A stretch of DNA of 64,000 nt from Schistocephalus solidus (Eukaryota; Platyhelminthes; Cestoda; Diphyllobothriidea; Diphyllobothriidae). Below the pieces are notes generated by a model. It did no database searches and was not told the DNA's origin. It saw only the letters and a program-made list of their open reading frames with translations. This document shows positions 32,991 to 44,557 of this stretch, piece after piece. Each line of letters starts with the position of its first letter. Position 1 is the stretch's first letter. The position numbers and the translations under genes are program-made. Where the stretch lies: NCBI GenBank assembly GCA_017591395.1, contig WEDG01000467.1, forward strand, positions 62,001 through 126,000. The letters are read 5' to 3'.

Positions 32991-35395
32991 TACGAAGTAA
33001 AGTTTTCGAAAACATCGCTCTTACTTTAGCCCTGCTGAATTATAATAAATAGGTTAACCTGTAGTTTTAACTGCTTGGAAAGCCGTCTGAGCATTGTCCT
33101 GAAGTTTTAAGACGACCTGTAGGTATTGTTCGACGTGGGGTTATATTCCAAAACTAGTTGAAAATCAGATTCCATATAAACTGAGGCAAGAGTTGGGCAC
33201 AAATCTTCAAGTTTTTGGACGCGTGTTAAAACCATTTATCGCCCAAAGCCCATGCTAAAGGTAAAGAATAAGATTGCAGGACCGTTGGATAGGGCATTTA
33301 AGGCCAGAGTTTCCAAGTAGAACGTAGAAAGTCGTTTTGTATTAGGCCTCACCCGAGGAATACTAAGCTTTAAATGGACTACCTTGAAGGTTTCCTGTCG
33401 TGCCAAATTCCATTGTAGCAATAATACCAAGATGCAGTTTGGTGCATACACGATTCTGAGTGTTTGTGCAATGGATCTTCGTGTTTGATAAATAGGGTTT
33501 TGCTAAACCAATTGCAGAAAACAAAGTAAGTTTACTAGCTTCAGGGTTAGCAGAAGTCCCTTGAAACCTTCGTCAGGCTCTTGATATAGAGGTGCCAGGA
33601 TTTGGTTTGTTTTTACTTTATAAAACAAAGCTGGTTACATAAACGTTCCGAAACTTGTAAAAACGTGTTTGTTAAAATTTTAATACTTCTAATAACGTGC
33701 AGTATACATAATGAATTTTTATAACAATGTGTTAACTGTGAGTGGATCTACTTTGGTTGCTCGGAATTTACTCACCGATGACTGAATTGATGAAGCCTGA
33801 TTTTGGCGACTTAAGAGAGCCTTATTTTATTAATATCATATCTTATGGTGGGTTCGAGCATGAATCCAAAACGTCAGGCAGATAAATTTCAGGTCCCAGC
33901 GATTACATATACTTCTTCTCAAATAATTCACGGGACTCTCATTTTAGCTTATGTGGGAAATTTATTTATCCGACATCAGGTTTCATCCGTCCTTATGGCT
34001 AATAGTTCGCGCCTTCGATGCTCGCCAAGACAAGTAAATGCATGATTTCGGATGTCCCGCAAGTTTATAGAGAACAAGGTACATGAAACTTTCCAGAACG
34101 ATTCATAAAGAGGACATGAACCCTGGAATAATAATTCCTGAGTTAGTTTTTGTCATCAGCCCATGCTATCCAACTGCTTGGCTGCAGTTCAAGCAAGAGA
34201 GCATTTTGCTGAGATAGATCCAATAACAAACTGGATCGGTTGAAAATTTCAAATGTTTGCCCAATTTTTATTACCACTGCGCGATGGTAATAAGAAATCT
34301 AAAAATAGTATTTTCGTTTCTCGGTAAGGACAACTTACGTTAACCCCTCTGGCTACACTTTGCATAGCTTACTACTTTATATGTTTAAGAAGGCCTGGAT
34401 TGGTTTATTATTTCACAAAAACCGGAAGTATCCATCTGTGTGTTAACTACCACATTCATATAATGAAAAGTACAAATAGTTTTATTGTGATATTTTTTAT
34501 TCATACATCGTCAATTGAGAGTTTTTTTCTTTATTTTTTTAATTATCACGTTGAGTTTCGTTTTTATATATTGGCCTGGATTAAATGTAAATTTATTTAT
34601 TTTTATGTTTTCTTGCAAACATTCCGCTACCTGTCCGCGATTACACCCTACCCGTAAAACCCCCTATTACCACCATTCCCGTTATAAACGAGCCTGTGGT
34701 TAGTGGTGGCTAAAGAGGCAATAGTAAATACTACCTTAAACTTTTCATGGAGCCTAATCGATTTTCGATCATCATGAGGGGGTTGCGCGTGGTGCGGCGA
34801 TACGTTCAGTTGCAGGTGAAGCATGGTTGATGTGAGACATGAGGTGTCACAACCTCAGTCATTTTGCTGTGAGGGTGAACACAAAAGTTGAAGGTCAGCC
34901 GTTAAGTCTGTCAGGTAGCCGGTGAGCAGAAAAAAATCTTTCGGCGATATGGAGCTCGTGTGCTTTCTAGTCTTTGATGTTGCACTGGACCTAAAACGCT
35001 CTGCAACCTATTTTTGCTGAACCTCCCTTGTGCGAAGCAAATGAAAATTCGGAACCTGAATGCTTAAGCATTGGGCATTCAAAAGTACTAACTATATCTG
35101 CAAGACAGAACAGTCACGGGAGTCATTCACTTTTACCAGAAATATTCACGGCATTTAAACAATATTTGTCGGTCAAGCTGGCAGCGTGACCCGGTTCTCC
35201 GCCCCGAGTAAAGGCCATATGGTTATCCGACTAAAAGACAGAGTGCAAGAATGGTGTCAGCTTCTTAGCTTCTGGCAAGGTGATTACTGCAGACCCTTTC
35301 ACTCTCCGCTCAATAAACAGACGGCATAATGTTGCCGTTTGAGGCTGCCAAATCTAAAACAGTTTCAAGTGGTTCCGCTTGTGTGTGTGTGTTTT
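32991..35395. other. unassigned interval
   Basis: Nothing I can identify with confidence. Part of 33000-33450 could be eroded LINE endonuclease on the minus strand, but I could not anchor it to a motif. Confidence 0.4.
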
Positions 35396-35760
35396 GTGCC
35401 CCCTAAACGGGCCAAGTGGTAGATGCGTTGGACCAACACGGAGGCCACATCAGGGCACGGCATGCGTTATTCAGGTTGAGCTCCGCTAACAAATGCCGAA
35501 CATGGGAGGAATGGTGGCACGCCTAGGGGCGGCTAGGACTTAGGGGACCCAGCCGCGCCAGCCACCTGCGTCCCCTCCCGCCTCCGGTCTTCTTGACTCT
35601 GTCTTGACACCGGGCTCAGGTGGGGGAGGAGGAGAGAATGCGGTAGCTGCAGCGCATGGTTACTATCACTTAAAACTAATTCACACACAAGTCACTGTCC
35701 CTGCTCCACCTTTCCATGGAGCATACGGTGGACAACGACGGACTACGACGATCGAACTAT
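35396..35760 (+). repeat. GC-rich dispersed repeat R1, copy 1
   Basis: It contains a tRNA-Leu-like head (GGCCAAGTGGTAGATGCGTT) and a characteristic core (CGCCTCCGGTCTTCTTGACT, a GACACCGGG block, GGTGGGGGAGGAGGAGAGA). The same core recurs at 36330-36560, and the full length recurs at 61985-62396, far from the first two. Base composition differs sharply from the AT-rich surroundings. Confidence 0.7.
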
Positions 35761-35799
35761 CGTGTGCGTGTGTGTTCACAACCACCATGTACCTGAGTA

Positions 35800-35999
35800 T
35801 ATCACGGTTTCCTAGAAACCATGGCTGGGAAGGCTGCCAATCTGACTCTTACACCAAACCACGCAATCGGCTAAGTGTATGTGCTGTGTGTGTCGAGTGG
35901 CTGACCAGTGGACTGGGAGTCAGACGGCGATGGCTGCTCCATATCCCCTGAGTTAGTGAATCCTGGTGTGTGCGTTATGGGTGCCAGGTCGTGTTGTGG
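35800..35999 (+). repeat. Repeat Y, copy 1
   Basis: About 200 bp starting ATCACGGTTTCCTAGAAACC and ending near CAGGTCGTGTTGTGG. It is closely similar to 40802-41000 and partly to 36154-36310. The two long copies flank the RTE-like element in direct orientation. Confidence 0.75.
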
Positions 36000-36153
36000 C
36001 GCGCGGAGACGGGTACGCCGAACCGTCAGCCAATGCGCCCACTCCCAGATCAGGCAACTGACCGGCACGGACAGTGGTCTGATTTTGGGGGTGGGGGAGA
36101 GGTCGAGAGCTCAGCGCATTTTACTCACTATAAACAATCTGACACGCTTGAAA

Positions 36154-36310
36154 CTATCACGGTGCGCTAAAAGCCGTGGCTTGGAAGGTTGACAAATGAC
36201 GGGATAAATCGGACCACGTGGTCAACCCAATGTGTGTTTTGTGTAGAGTGGCTGACTGGCGGAATGAGAGTCAGGCTGCAATGGCTCCTTCTTAATGTGG
36301 CCTTTATAGC
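36154..36310 (+). repeat. Repeat Y, diverged copy 2
   Basis: Begins CTATCACGGTGCGCTAAAAG and shares the GTGGCTGAC...AGTCAG...CGATGGCTCC-like region with the other Y copies, but is clearly diverged. It is followed directly by R1 copy 2. Confidence 0.6.
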
Positions 36311-36329
36311 ACCCCACTTCGTGGGATCT

Positions 36330-36560
36330 GAGTCAGGTGTGGTGGTACGCCCAGGGGCAGCTCCGGCCGCGCCAGCCACCTGCGTCCTCTCCCGCCTCCG
36401 GTCTTCTTGACTCTGTCATGACACCGGGTTCAGGTGGGGGAGGAGGAGAGAGTGTGGTAGCTGCAGCGCAAGGCAAATATCACTTAAAACTAATTCACGC
36501 GCAAGTCACCGTCCCTGCACCACCCGTCCGTGGAGCATACGAAGGACATCGTTGAAATCG
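36330..36560 (+). repeat. GC-rich dispersed repeat R1, copy 2
   Basis: Matches R1 copy 1 from the CCACCTGCGTCC segment through GACACCGGG and the GGTGGGGGAGGAGGAGAGA stretch to GGAGCATACG. The tRNA-Leu-like head is absent. Confidence 0.75.
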
Positions 36561-37132
36561 ACGGTCGAAATGTCGAGTGTGTGTGTGGGGTGTAGGGGTA
36601 CTAGTTAGGAGTCGCACCACACAGATAGCATTTGGTCGCTCCATTTGTCTCGTACAGGTGGTGAATGCTCCTGTGGCCATATCTAACTGGTACCCAGCTC
36701 TCACCTGTGGCTCCTCGAAGCTGGTTCTTCCCAGCGGCCACACCCCGGTCAACCGTCACGACCGGCGGGCTAAACCAAGTGAGGGTCTTCGGTGTTGTGT
36801 GTGTCTTCACACCCGGTACGTCTACTCCCGAACTCCCCCCTCTATAAAAACCCTACGGTGGGGGCGACAGCAACCCCGTAGAAGGCCCAGGCTAATTCGG
36901 GTCGTTCTCCCACTAAAACAAAACCGTGACCCATAGTGGAGCTCAGCAGCCGGCTGGGATGTCATAGCAGCCCTATTTAGGGACAGCACTGCTTGCCTCT
37001 TCGCGGAGGAAGGGGCTAGAAAAGGTGCTCTAAACAAATGCTGGGTATTACGTCTTCTGCAGCCGGTCGCGGCTCGCAAAATACGCGATCGTAAAACTCA
37101 AACAAACAACAATACTCCCCGTCCCCATTCCC

Positions 37133-39942
37133 CTCGCCATACCCTTCAGGCTGCTCGGGTGAGTCCACTCGCACTAGCAGCCTGGAATTTTCGTTCCCTT
37201 TTAGACAATCGGAGGAGCGACTGGCCGGAACGGAGGACGGCGCTAGTCGCTTGGGAACTGGCGCACTACAAGGTGGACATTGCTGCTGTCAGCGAGACCT
37301 GATTCTCCGAACAGGGTCATCTGGAGGAGATGGGTGCCGGTTACACCTTCTGCAGCGGCTGGCCAAAGGCAGAGCGACGCGACGCTGGTGTTGCCTTTGC
37401 CATTCGGAACGACATAGTGGGACATCTACCCTGTCTGCCGCAGGGTATCAATGATCGCCTGATGAGCCTCCGCCTGCCTCTTCGGGGAGACCAGTTCGCC
37501 ACCATCAACAGTGCCTAAGCTCCCCCAATGACGAGCTGTGATGCGGCGAAGGACAAATTCTACGAGGACCTGCACGCCTTGCTGGCGACTGTGCCGAAAG
37601 AGGACAAGTTAATTGTCCCTGGTGACTTCAATGCCCGTGTCGGGACGGACCACGCTGCCTGGCAGGGAGTGCTGGGTTCCCACGGTCTCGGTAACTGTAA
37701 CGATAACGGCCTCCTTCTTCTGCGCACGTGTGCAGAACACCGTGTCCTACTGATTAACACCTTCCGCCTTCCGACACGGGAGAAGGCCACGTGGATGCAC
37801 CCTCGGCCCTGGATGTCCTCGGCCGCGCACGTCAGCACCAAGACTGGTTCGATGACAACGACGTAGCTATCAACGCTATGCTCGTCGAGAAGAACCAGTT
37901 ACACAAAGCCTACATCGATCGCCCTACAACTGCAAACAAGCCAGCCTTCTACCGAAGTCGCCGCCTTGTACAGTAACGGCTGCGGGAGATGCAGGATGCC
38001 TAGATGACGCGCGAAGCCGAGGAAATCCAAGGGTGTCAGGACCGAAAAGAATGGAAGAACTTCTTCACCGCCACCAAGGCTGTCTACGGACCTCCTGTCA
38101 AAGGCGCCGCTCCTATTCTCTGTGCCGATGGCAGGACGCTGCTCACTGAGAAGACGCAAATCCTGACGCGATGGGCAGAACACTTTCAAAGCGTTCTCAA
38201 CCAGCCCTCCACCACCTCCGACGCCACCATCGACCGCCTGCCTGAAGTGGAAATCAACGCCGACCTTGATCTCCCACCCTCTTTCGAAGAAACCATCAGA
38301 GCCATGCAGCAACTCTCCAGCGGGAAAGCACCTGGCTTGGACACGATCCCTGCTGAGCTTTACAAGCATGGCGGACCCCAGCTGATGAATCGACTCACAG
38401 TGCTCTTCCAGGAGATGTGGCAGCAAGGACAAGTTCCTCAGGATTTCAAAGACGCCACCATTGTCCACCTCTACAAGAAGAAAGGGAACCGCAAACTCTG
38501 CGACAACCACCGAGGAATTTCGCTACTGAACATCGCTGGAAAGATCTTAGCCCGCATTCTCCTCAACCGCTTGAACGCTCACCTGGAGTAAGGACTGCTC
38601 CCGGAAAGCCAATGCGGCTTCCGATGACCAGAGGAACAATCGACATGATCTTCGCTGCTCGCCAGCTGTATGAGAAGTGCCAAGAGATGCGGACTCACCT
38701 ATACAATACCTTCATGGAAATGACGAAAGCCTTTGACACGGTGAATCACGACGGACTGTGGAAAGTCACGCAGAAATTCGGCTGTACTGAGCAGTTCACG
38801 CACATGGTGCACCAGCTTCATGACGGGATGACGACCCACGTCACTGACAACGGGACGGTATCCGAAGCATTCGCAGTGACCAACGAAGTGAAGCAAGGCT
38901 GCGTATTGGCTCCCACCCTCTTCAGTTTCATGTTCTCGGCTATGCTGATGGACACCTACCGTGATGGGATCTGCCTGGGATCCGCATCGCCTACAGAACT
39001 GACGGGCACCTTCTCAAAAGTCGGCGTATGCAGGATTCAATGCGCGTGTTTACGACGCCAGTCCATGACTTTCTCTTCGCGGACGACTGCACTCTTAACA
39101 CCGTGACGGAGGAGGACATGCAAATGAGTATATACCTCTTCGCCACAGGCTGCGCCGATTTTGGATTAACAATGAGTACAGCCAAAACGGCTGTCATGCA
39201 ACAGCCACCACCCAGCGCGGAATACAATGATCCCCGAATAAATGTCAACGGGGCTCAAATCAAAAACGTGGAAACCTTCGCTTATCTAGGAAGCACGCTG
39301 TCACGCAACACGAGAATCGATGACGAGGTTGCCAAACGGATCTCAAAATCTAGTCAGGCCTTCGGCTGGCTCCAGGCCTCCGTGTGGAATCGCCACGGTA
39401 TTCACCTGAACACCAAACTGAAGATGTACAAGGCCATCGTCTTGACGACACTCCTTTTCGGAGCGGAGACCGGAACTGTCTACTCAAACCAAGCCAGGAA
39501 GCTGAATCACTTCTATCTCAACTGCCTCCGCAGGTTACTGAAGCTGAGATGGCAAGACACGGAAGTCCTGGAGTGGACCGGAATCCTCAGCATCCACACC
39601 ATGCTGAGGCAAGTGCAACTGCGATGGAGCGGCCATCTGGTAAGAATGGACGATGAGCGACTACCCAAATGACTTTTCTACGGAGATGTCGCTACGGGTG
39701 CTAACCGACAGGGAGGTCAACAACGACGCTACAAGGACACTTTGAAGAAATCGCTGAAGCAACTGCAAATCAACCCGGCGACATGGGAGGACCTCGCCCA
39801 GGATAGACTGGCATGGAGAAGATCAGTGAAGAATGGTTCAGCAATCTATGAGGCCAACCGGATCGCCACCGCCAAGGCCAAAGAGCGGCACGAAAGTCAC
39901 CAGCGCCCCGGACCAACACTGTCGATGCCCAGGCCCTGTTAA
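37133..39942 (+). pseudogene. RTE-like endonuclease-reverse transcriptase, broken
   Basis: Endonuclease: AAWNFRSLLDN, IAAVSET then TGA at 37300-37302, a GAGYTFCSGWPKAERR block, TAA at 37516-37518 where a YAPP-type tyrosine is expected, [15 protein letters not shown] and [18 protein letters not shown]. The endonuclease then jumps to a frame reading [20 protein letters not shown]; no SDH-type motif is present, so an internal deletion is likely near 37805. RT: SSGKAPGLDTIPAELYKHGG, DFKDATIVHLYKKKGNR, NHRGISLLNIAGKI, MTKAFDTVNHDGLW, NEVKQGCVLAPTLFS and LFADDCTLN (FADD at 39076-39087), then [26 protein letters not shown] and [15 protein letters not shown], followed by TGA at 39670. Further breaks lie near 38004, 38589, 38625 and 39010. 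Confidence 0.85.
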
Positions 39943-40715
39943 CATGCCTGCGCTGTCAACGCATCTTCCGCGCGCGAATCGGCCTGGTTGGACATCTTCG
40001 GACCAACAATCTGACAATTCCAACTTCCATGTCAAATTCTACCAACCCTCCTTCAGCCTCTCCCACCCTCACTCCTGGCATTAATTCTATTACTCCCACC
40101 ATCATAAAGACCACATCCCAATACTCATCGCCTGTTACCCCCACCACCACCGCCGCCAACACCACTACCACCATCAGCGATGGGGACTCTCTCCTAAACT
40201 GTCCTCAATGCGACCGCACATTCACCTCACACATCGGCCTAGTCAGTCACTTGCGAATCCATTATACAGAGACTGGTGAACCAGTGCCTGGAGCACCAAC
40301 ACACAGCGGAGATCGCCACCTCCACTGCCCTCACTGTTCTCGCGCATTAACGCATTGCATGGGCCTATTCGGTCACATGCGCATCCATGACAGCGGACTT
40401 CACCGCAATGCCGACAACACCGATACACCATGCACACCTTCCGCTCCTGCCATTCTTACCGCCACTGCAAACCCCAATACCATGAATGACATCCCCCCAG
40501 CCTCTGCCGATTTCCCCTGCCCACACTGCTCCCGCAACTTCAAATCACGTATCGGCCTGGTCGGTAACCTGCGAATCCATTGCACGGAGGCAAGTGAACC
40601 AGTGCCTGGGGCTCCGACATAGTCGACGCGCCCACCACTGCCTCATTGCTCCCGCACATTTACACACCGCATGGGCCGAATAGGACACATGCGCCTCCAC
40701 GACAACCTGCGGTAA
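39941..40715 (+). pseudogene. C-terminal zinc-finger tail of the RTE-like LINE (five finger modules)
   Basis: One frame holds five finger-like modules: 39945-40007 (CLRCQRIFRARIGLVGHLRT, last ligand lost), 40200-40262 (CPQCDRTFTSHIGLVSHLRIH), 40326-40388 (CPHCSRALTHCMGLFGHMRIH) and 40518-40580 (CPHCSRNFKSRIGLVGNLRIH, first His changed to Asn). A fifth lies after an in-frame TAG (40620-40622), at about 40640-40700, with its first Cys read as Leu. Only modules 2 and 3 keep full CCHH ligands. Linkers are Thr/Pro-rich. The modules share an IGLVGHLR-type core, so they arose by internal duplication. They would bind nucleic acid; the target is unknown. Confidence 0.82.
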
Positions 40716-40801
40716 ACCACCGGAGGCTGAGCCACAACAGCGCACACCATCTACACTAATACGTAGACAACACCCTTACAATCATCATAATGACCTGATA
40801 A

Positions 40802-41000
40802 AATCACGGTGTCCTAGAAACCGTGGCTTGGAAGGCTGCCAATCTGACGCTTACACCAGACTACGCCATCGGCCCAGTGTATGTGTTGTGTGTGTCAAGT
40901 GGCTGACCAGTGGACTGGGAGTCAGACGGCGATGGCTCCTCTATATCCCCTGAGTAAGTGAATCCTGGTGTGTGCGTTATTTGGGCCAGGTCGTGCTGTG
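40802..41000 (+). repeat. Repeat Y, copy 3 (downstream of the RTE-like LINE)
   Basis: Closely matches 35800-35999, from ATCACGGTGTCCTAGAAACC to CAGGTCGTGCTGTGG. It starts about 85 bp after the zinc-finger frame stops and probably belongs to the element's 3' untranslated region. Confidence 0.75.
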
Positions 41001-43888
41001 GTTTCAGACATTGCGGTGGTTTGGGGCACGCTCGTCGGCGAGTATATGTGAACCACAAAACATGTTCTTTCTATTCTAAAAAATAACAAGAAGCCGTTTG
41101 GCCTTTTTTCAAAGCATCGGGCAGTGCGGGATTAACCCGATTAAAGGTTGTCATCTGCATCAAAACCAATCCATTAGTCACCTTTTCACATTTTTTCCAT
41201 TTGCACCCCCCCGAGGCCCTGCGATCACACATTCTTTCTGGTGTAGATTTGACAGAATTTTAGACAAAATGTAGACTTCTTTTCGAAATTCCTTTTACTC
41301 TTGGTCTAACTTTTTAGCTTTTGTTCATTTTATTCTCCTTGTAACAACGTACTGGAATGATCTAAAATTCTGTAAATTTGATGGATCTTTAGAGCTTCGG
41401 TTACGTTGCTGGGCGTCGTTTTCAGCACTAAAATGCAAAAGTGTGTCTCTTGGTTATGGACCAGTTAAAATACTACGTACATTTGAGTGATGAAAATTAG
41501 TGACTTTTCTTGGTCCACCTTTTGAGTTGCCTACGTCTAATTTGGTCTATTTGTAGCACCTAGGTTGGAAAAAATTGTAAAGTCATAAGGCGGAGAGTAA
41601 ATATTTAAACAAGCGCCGGACATCAGGTTTAAAGATAAAACTGCCAAGTAATTGGACACCAAGTACTTTCTAATTACCTTACCACAACCCCTTGTGTAAG
41701 ATAAGGTGCTGATAGTTACTTAATCCAATTAACAAACTCACGCTGGGCGCTTCTACTTCATGTTTTCAAAAGATATACGTGAAGAGAATGAACGATTTGT
41801 AGGGCTTCAAGTATGCTTCTTCCGGTTTGTTATCCGCTCAAAGCCCTAGCTTGCATTTCCCAGAAACCTTTACTTCCCATCAACTCTCAATGTTCATCAG
41901 AAAAGCAGCCCTCCCTGTCAACACAGTGCTACAATATAACCAGAATCTATTTCAAGCGAAACAAAAGCCCAGTAATGAACAGAGCAATGTAAACACAACC
42001 CAGAGTACGATTATCTACACAACGAACGCACTAGAGCAGAAGGGGTAAAACCTAACCTTCACCTCTATCACCCTTTGACCTCGAATTGAGAAGCTTTCCT
42101 TTTCGGTTGCCTAACGCACGTTCTTTGGGTATTGCGAGGTCTGATTTGAGTTTCGGTGCTTCTAAAAAGACTTTCACAGTTTTTACGATTTTCGTTACTA
42201 TTGCTTGCTCTGTGCAATATAAATTGATAGTTATAATAGTCATACATGTTCAGCGACTGAGTCTGACTTCAGAATAGAATGCAGGTTTCCCGTTTTGCCT
42301 TGAGGGTCCGGTCTAGGTTCCCCATGGGCTGTCGCATAATGACGAACAACAAAAAATCAAGATACGGCACCAACCAAAACAAGGGAACATATTACCGTCA
42401 TCGATAGCCTACCTGCAATTCTCACATAACCACCGCTTGACCCCAAGCCAATACTAGCGGGATGAGTGTGCACTTGTGGCCCGGGTGGTAAGACCCGACC
42501 AAATTATCCCTGTTCATCCAGTCTTTCCTGCCTGGTTTGGATTGAATTTAACACAAAATTTGGAAAAATAAACGTCATGGTATTGAATATTTGTACGTTG
42601 CCTTGAATTGAACGCGGTTACTAAGCATGTTTTAAACATACAAATACTAGTTATAGAGGCATCCGGGAAGTAGTTTCGGAGCATATACTCTGGCTCATCA
42701 GACCCACACCTGGGATGCAAATATCCTAATAAGTATGTACTCATAAAACGCAAGATCTAAAAAATCCATGAAATGTTGACCAGGTAAAATCAGCAGGTTA
42801 CGAAAGCAAGAGACTCTAATAGCAAAATACCCATAAACCCTGACCTGTCCCGGAGGCACCACTTTAAGTCTAATTCCGAATGATTGAAAGCAGAGAGATG
42901 GCGTTCAAGTTCGACCTATAGACTCGGTAGCCAAAAATTAGAAGAAACCGGCATACTCCCAGGTACGATGCGAAGACCTGACTTGAAGAGAAGACTTTTA
43001 GCAGATTTTGACAAAATACTTGAGAGAGGGTTGTCAAGATGCTGATTTTAAATTACAAAGGCGTTTATGAATTCAAATATTAGAATTATGATAGGTGGAA
43101 AGTCCCAGTCAATCCTGACGAGAAACAACCTGTAGCAGCTGAGAGAACTGATCAGTATTTTTTTCAAATTTCTCTCGGCGGTTTGGCGATTTGCTGCGTT
43201 CAGGTACGAAAACATTAAGCAGCATCCAAACGTAGCCTGCTGCGTTAGGTTCGATAAAATAGCGTGAAATATTTTTTTGTCCATAATGGATGACCACAAC
43301 TGACAACTACTTAAAAGGGACCTTTAAACTTCAAAGAGACCCTCTCCACCAAAACAAAACCACGAAAATTTAGACATCATTTACATTTCGCTGCTAGATG
43401 CAAAACATTCGCCCCACCCGAAACCGCTCAAGCAGGTTCCGGAGTAAAGGTGCTACTTGAATAGAGTTGATTCTTCACCCAGGATCCCAGTAACTTCCAA
43501 ATGCGATCAAATTGGCTATGTGCTCTAATTACTGATCCTCCATCATTGTAGTGAATTCAACGCCGTTTCGACGAAAGAACTCAGATTCCACCAATTGAAT
43601 CCTCACTCTGGAACGATCCAGGGGATCACATCGACGATCTAAGTAGTGTCCGAAGATGGATGAGGATTGAGATGGAATGGGTTTGGAAGCTTCCTAAAAA
43701 TAGGAAAGAATAACATTGCATTTCAGATCGCTGACTAGGACGTTAGAAAGTTGATATTCTAACGCTGTGGACACACATACATGTTTTGACATGTATAGAG
43801 AACGCTGGGCGGCTTACGCAGGAGCTAAAGCACGTGCCTAGGCTTTTAGATAGTACCTATGTCGGGAGCACGGTATAACTGTTTTGCC
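41001..43888. other. unassigned interval
   Basis: No domain, RNA gene or repeat recognised. A minus-strand frame at 43048-43299 is open for 83 codons but shows no motif I know. Confidence 0.4.
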
Positions 43889-43910
43889 ATATATATATAT
43901 ATATATATAT
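43889..43910. repeat. (TA)n microsatellite at PLE border
   Basis: An AT dinucleotide tract directly abuts the 3' terminus (TTTTCCAAT on the minus strand) of the PLE fragment. Confidence 0.9.
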
Positions 43911-44557
43911 ATTGGAAAATAGGCATCCAAAGAAATATAATTAGAAGCAAAGACGTTCTTTGGGAAACAATAGGTAACTTTATTATATAAATTTTCGACG
44001 CTGGCACCCCAGGTCGTCGTCAGACTTGTGTAAGTGTTCAAAAACAGTTTAAATTTAACACGTGCCGGAAAAATCGACATTGCTTTGTCATTCCTGCCAA
44101 TCGTTGTCATTGTGGGTGTATTTCCATTTGGATTGGCTCTCGTCTCTTCCCGCTTTCTTTCAGGTAGCCATACACATGGTCCAATTCGATGTGTCGGTTG
44201 ATGCATGAGTTATCTGAGAAAATGGCCTCTAAAAATTCTCGGCCTTTCTTAAATGGACAGGAGGCAACAATGCGGGTTTTATCCCAGGCAAATTTGTGTC
44301 CAGTTTCTAGCGTGTGCATGGCAACTTGAGACAAGTGGTCTCGCCTCCTTATAGACCAATTGATGTTCGTGTATGCGCGTGGAGGCTGATTTTCCTATCT
44401 GACCACAGAACACTGCATTGCAGATGTTACATGGTATCTTGTAAACGACTTCTTTTTTCATCTAAATAGCCAACCCTATCCTTAGGGTGTACAAGCTGAT
44501 TTCGTAGTGTAGTCGTTGGTTTGTGCGCCACTTGGATTTGATGTTTCCGCAGGTGCC
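43911..44557 (-). mobile_element. PLE unit U1, minus-strand endonuclease/terminal arm (pLTR-like)
   Basis: On the minus strand this holds the GIY-YIG endonuclease ([20 protein letters not shown], then after a frame break HTLETGHKFAWDKTRIVASC and the stop after MEIHPQ) followed by the element's 3' terminal region ending TTTTCCAAT. It is truncated at AGGTGCC|GGT (44557/44558), where a plus-strand RT begins. An ATAGA for ACTG change near 44351 breaks the endonuclease and is shared only with 48807-49457. Partial copies of this sort, called pseudo-LTRs, are typical of Penelope-like elements. Confidence 0.85.

Larger units (their letters stand above)
37100..40801 (+). mobile_element. RTE-like LINE with C-terminal zinc fingers (body)
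   Basis: A plus-strand LINE body with endonuclease, RT and an unusual C2H2 zinc-finger tail. The sequence is much more GC-rich than its surroundings. Repeats Y and R1 lie upstream (35396-36560) and Y lies downstream (40802-41000), and these may be its own untranslated regions. RTE-like placement is by my recollection of the RT motifs (SETxFSEQG, GVKQGC-like, FADDC). Multiple stops and frameshifts make it a dead copy. Confidence 0.8.

Noticed and set aside
34630..34690. Telomere-like CCCTA strings
   Set aside because: Only isolated imperfect matches, not a repeat array.
35604..36936. Several GC-rich frames of 85-119 codons as host genes
   Set aside because: They overlap on both strands, lie in repeats R1 and Y, have skewed composition and show no domain.
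43048..43299. 83-codon minus-strand frame as a conserved small gene
   Set aside because: Overlapping frames of similar length on the same strand and no motif; I cannot support coding.
44523..44557. Start of a genuine PLE protein upstream of VDYDEK in U1 (and at 49423 in U2)
   Set aside because: The N-terminal codons are antisense endonuclease sequence; the RT is 5' truncated at the inverted junction.
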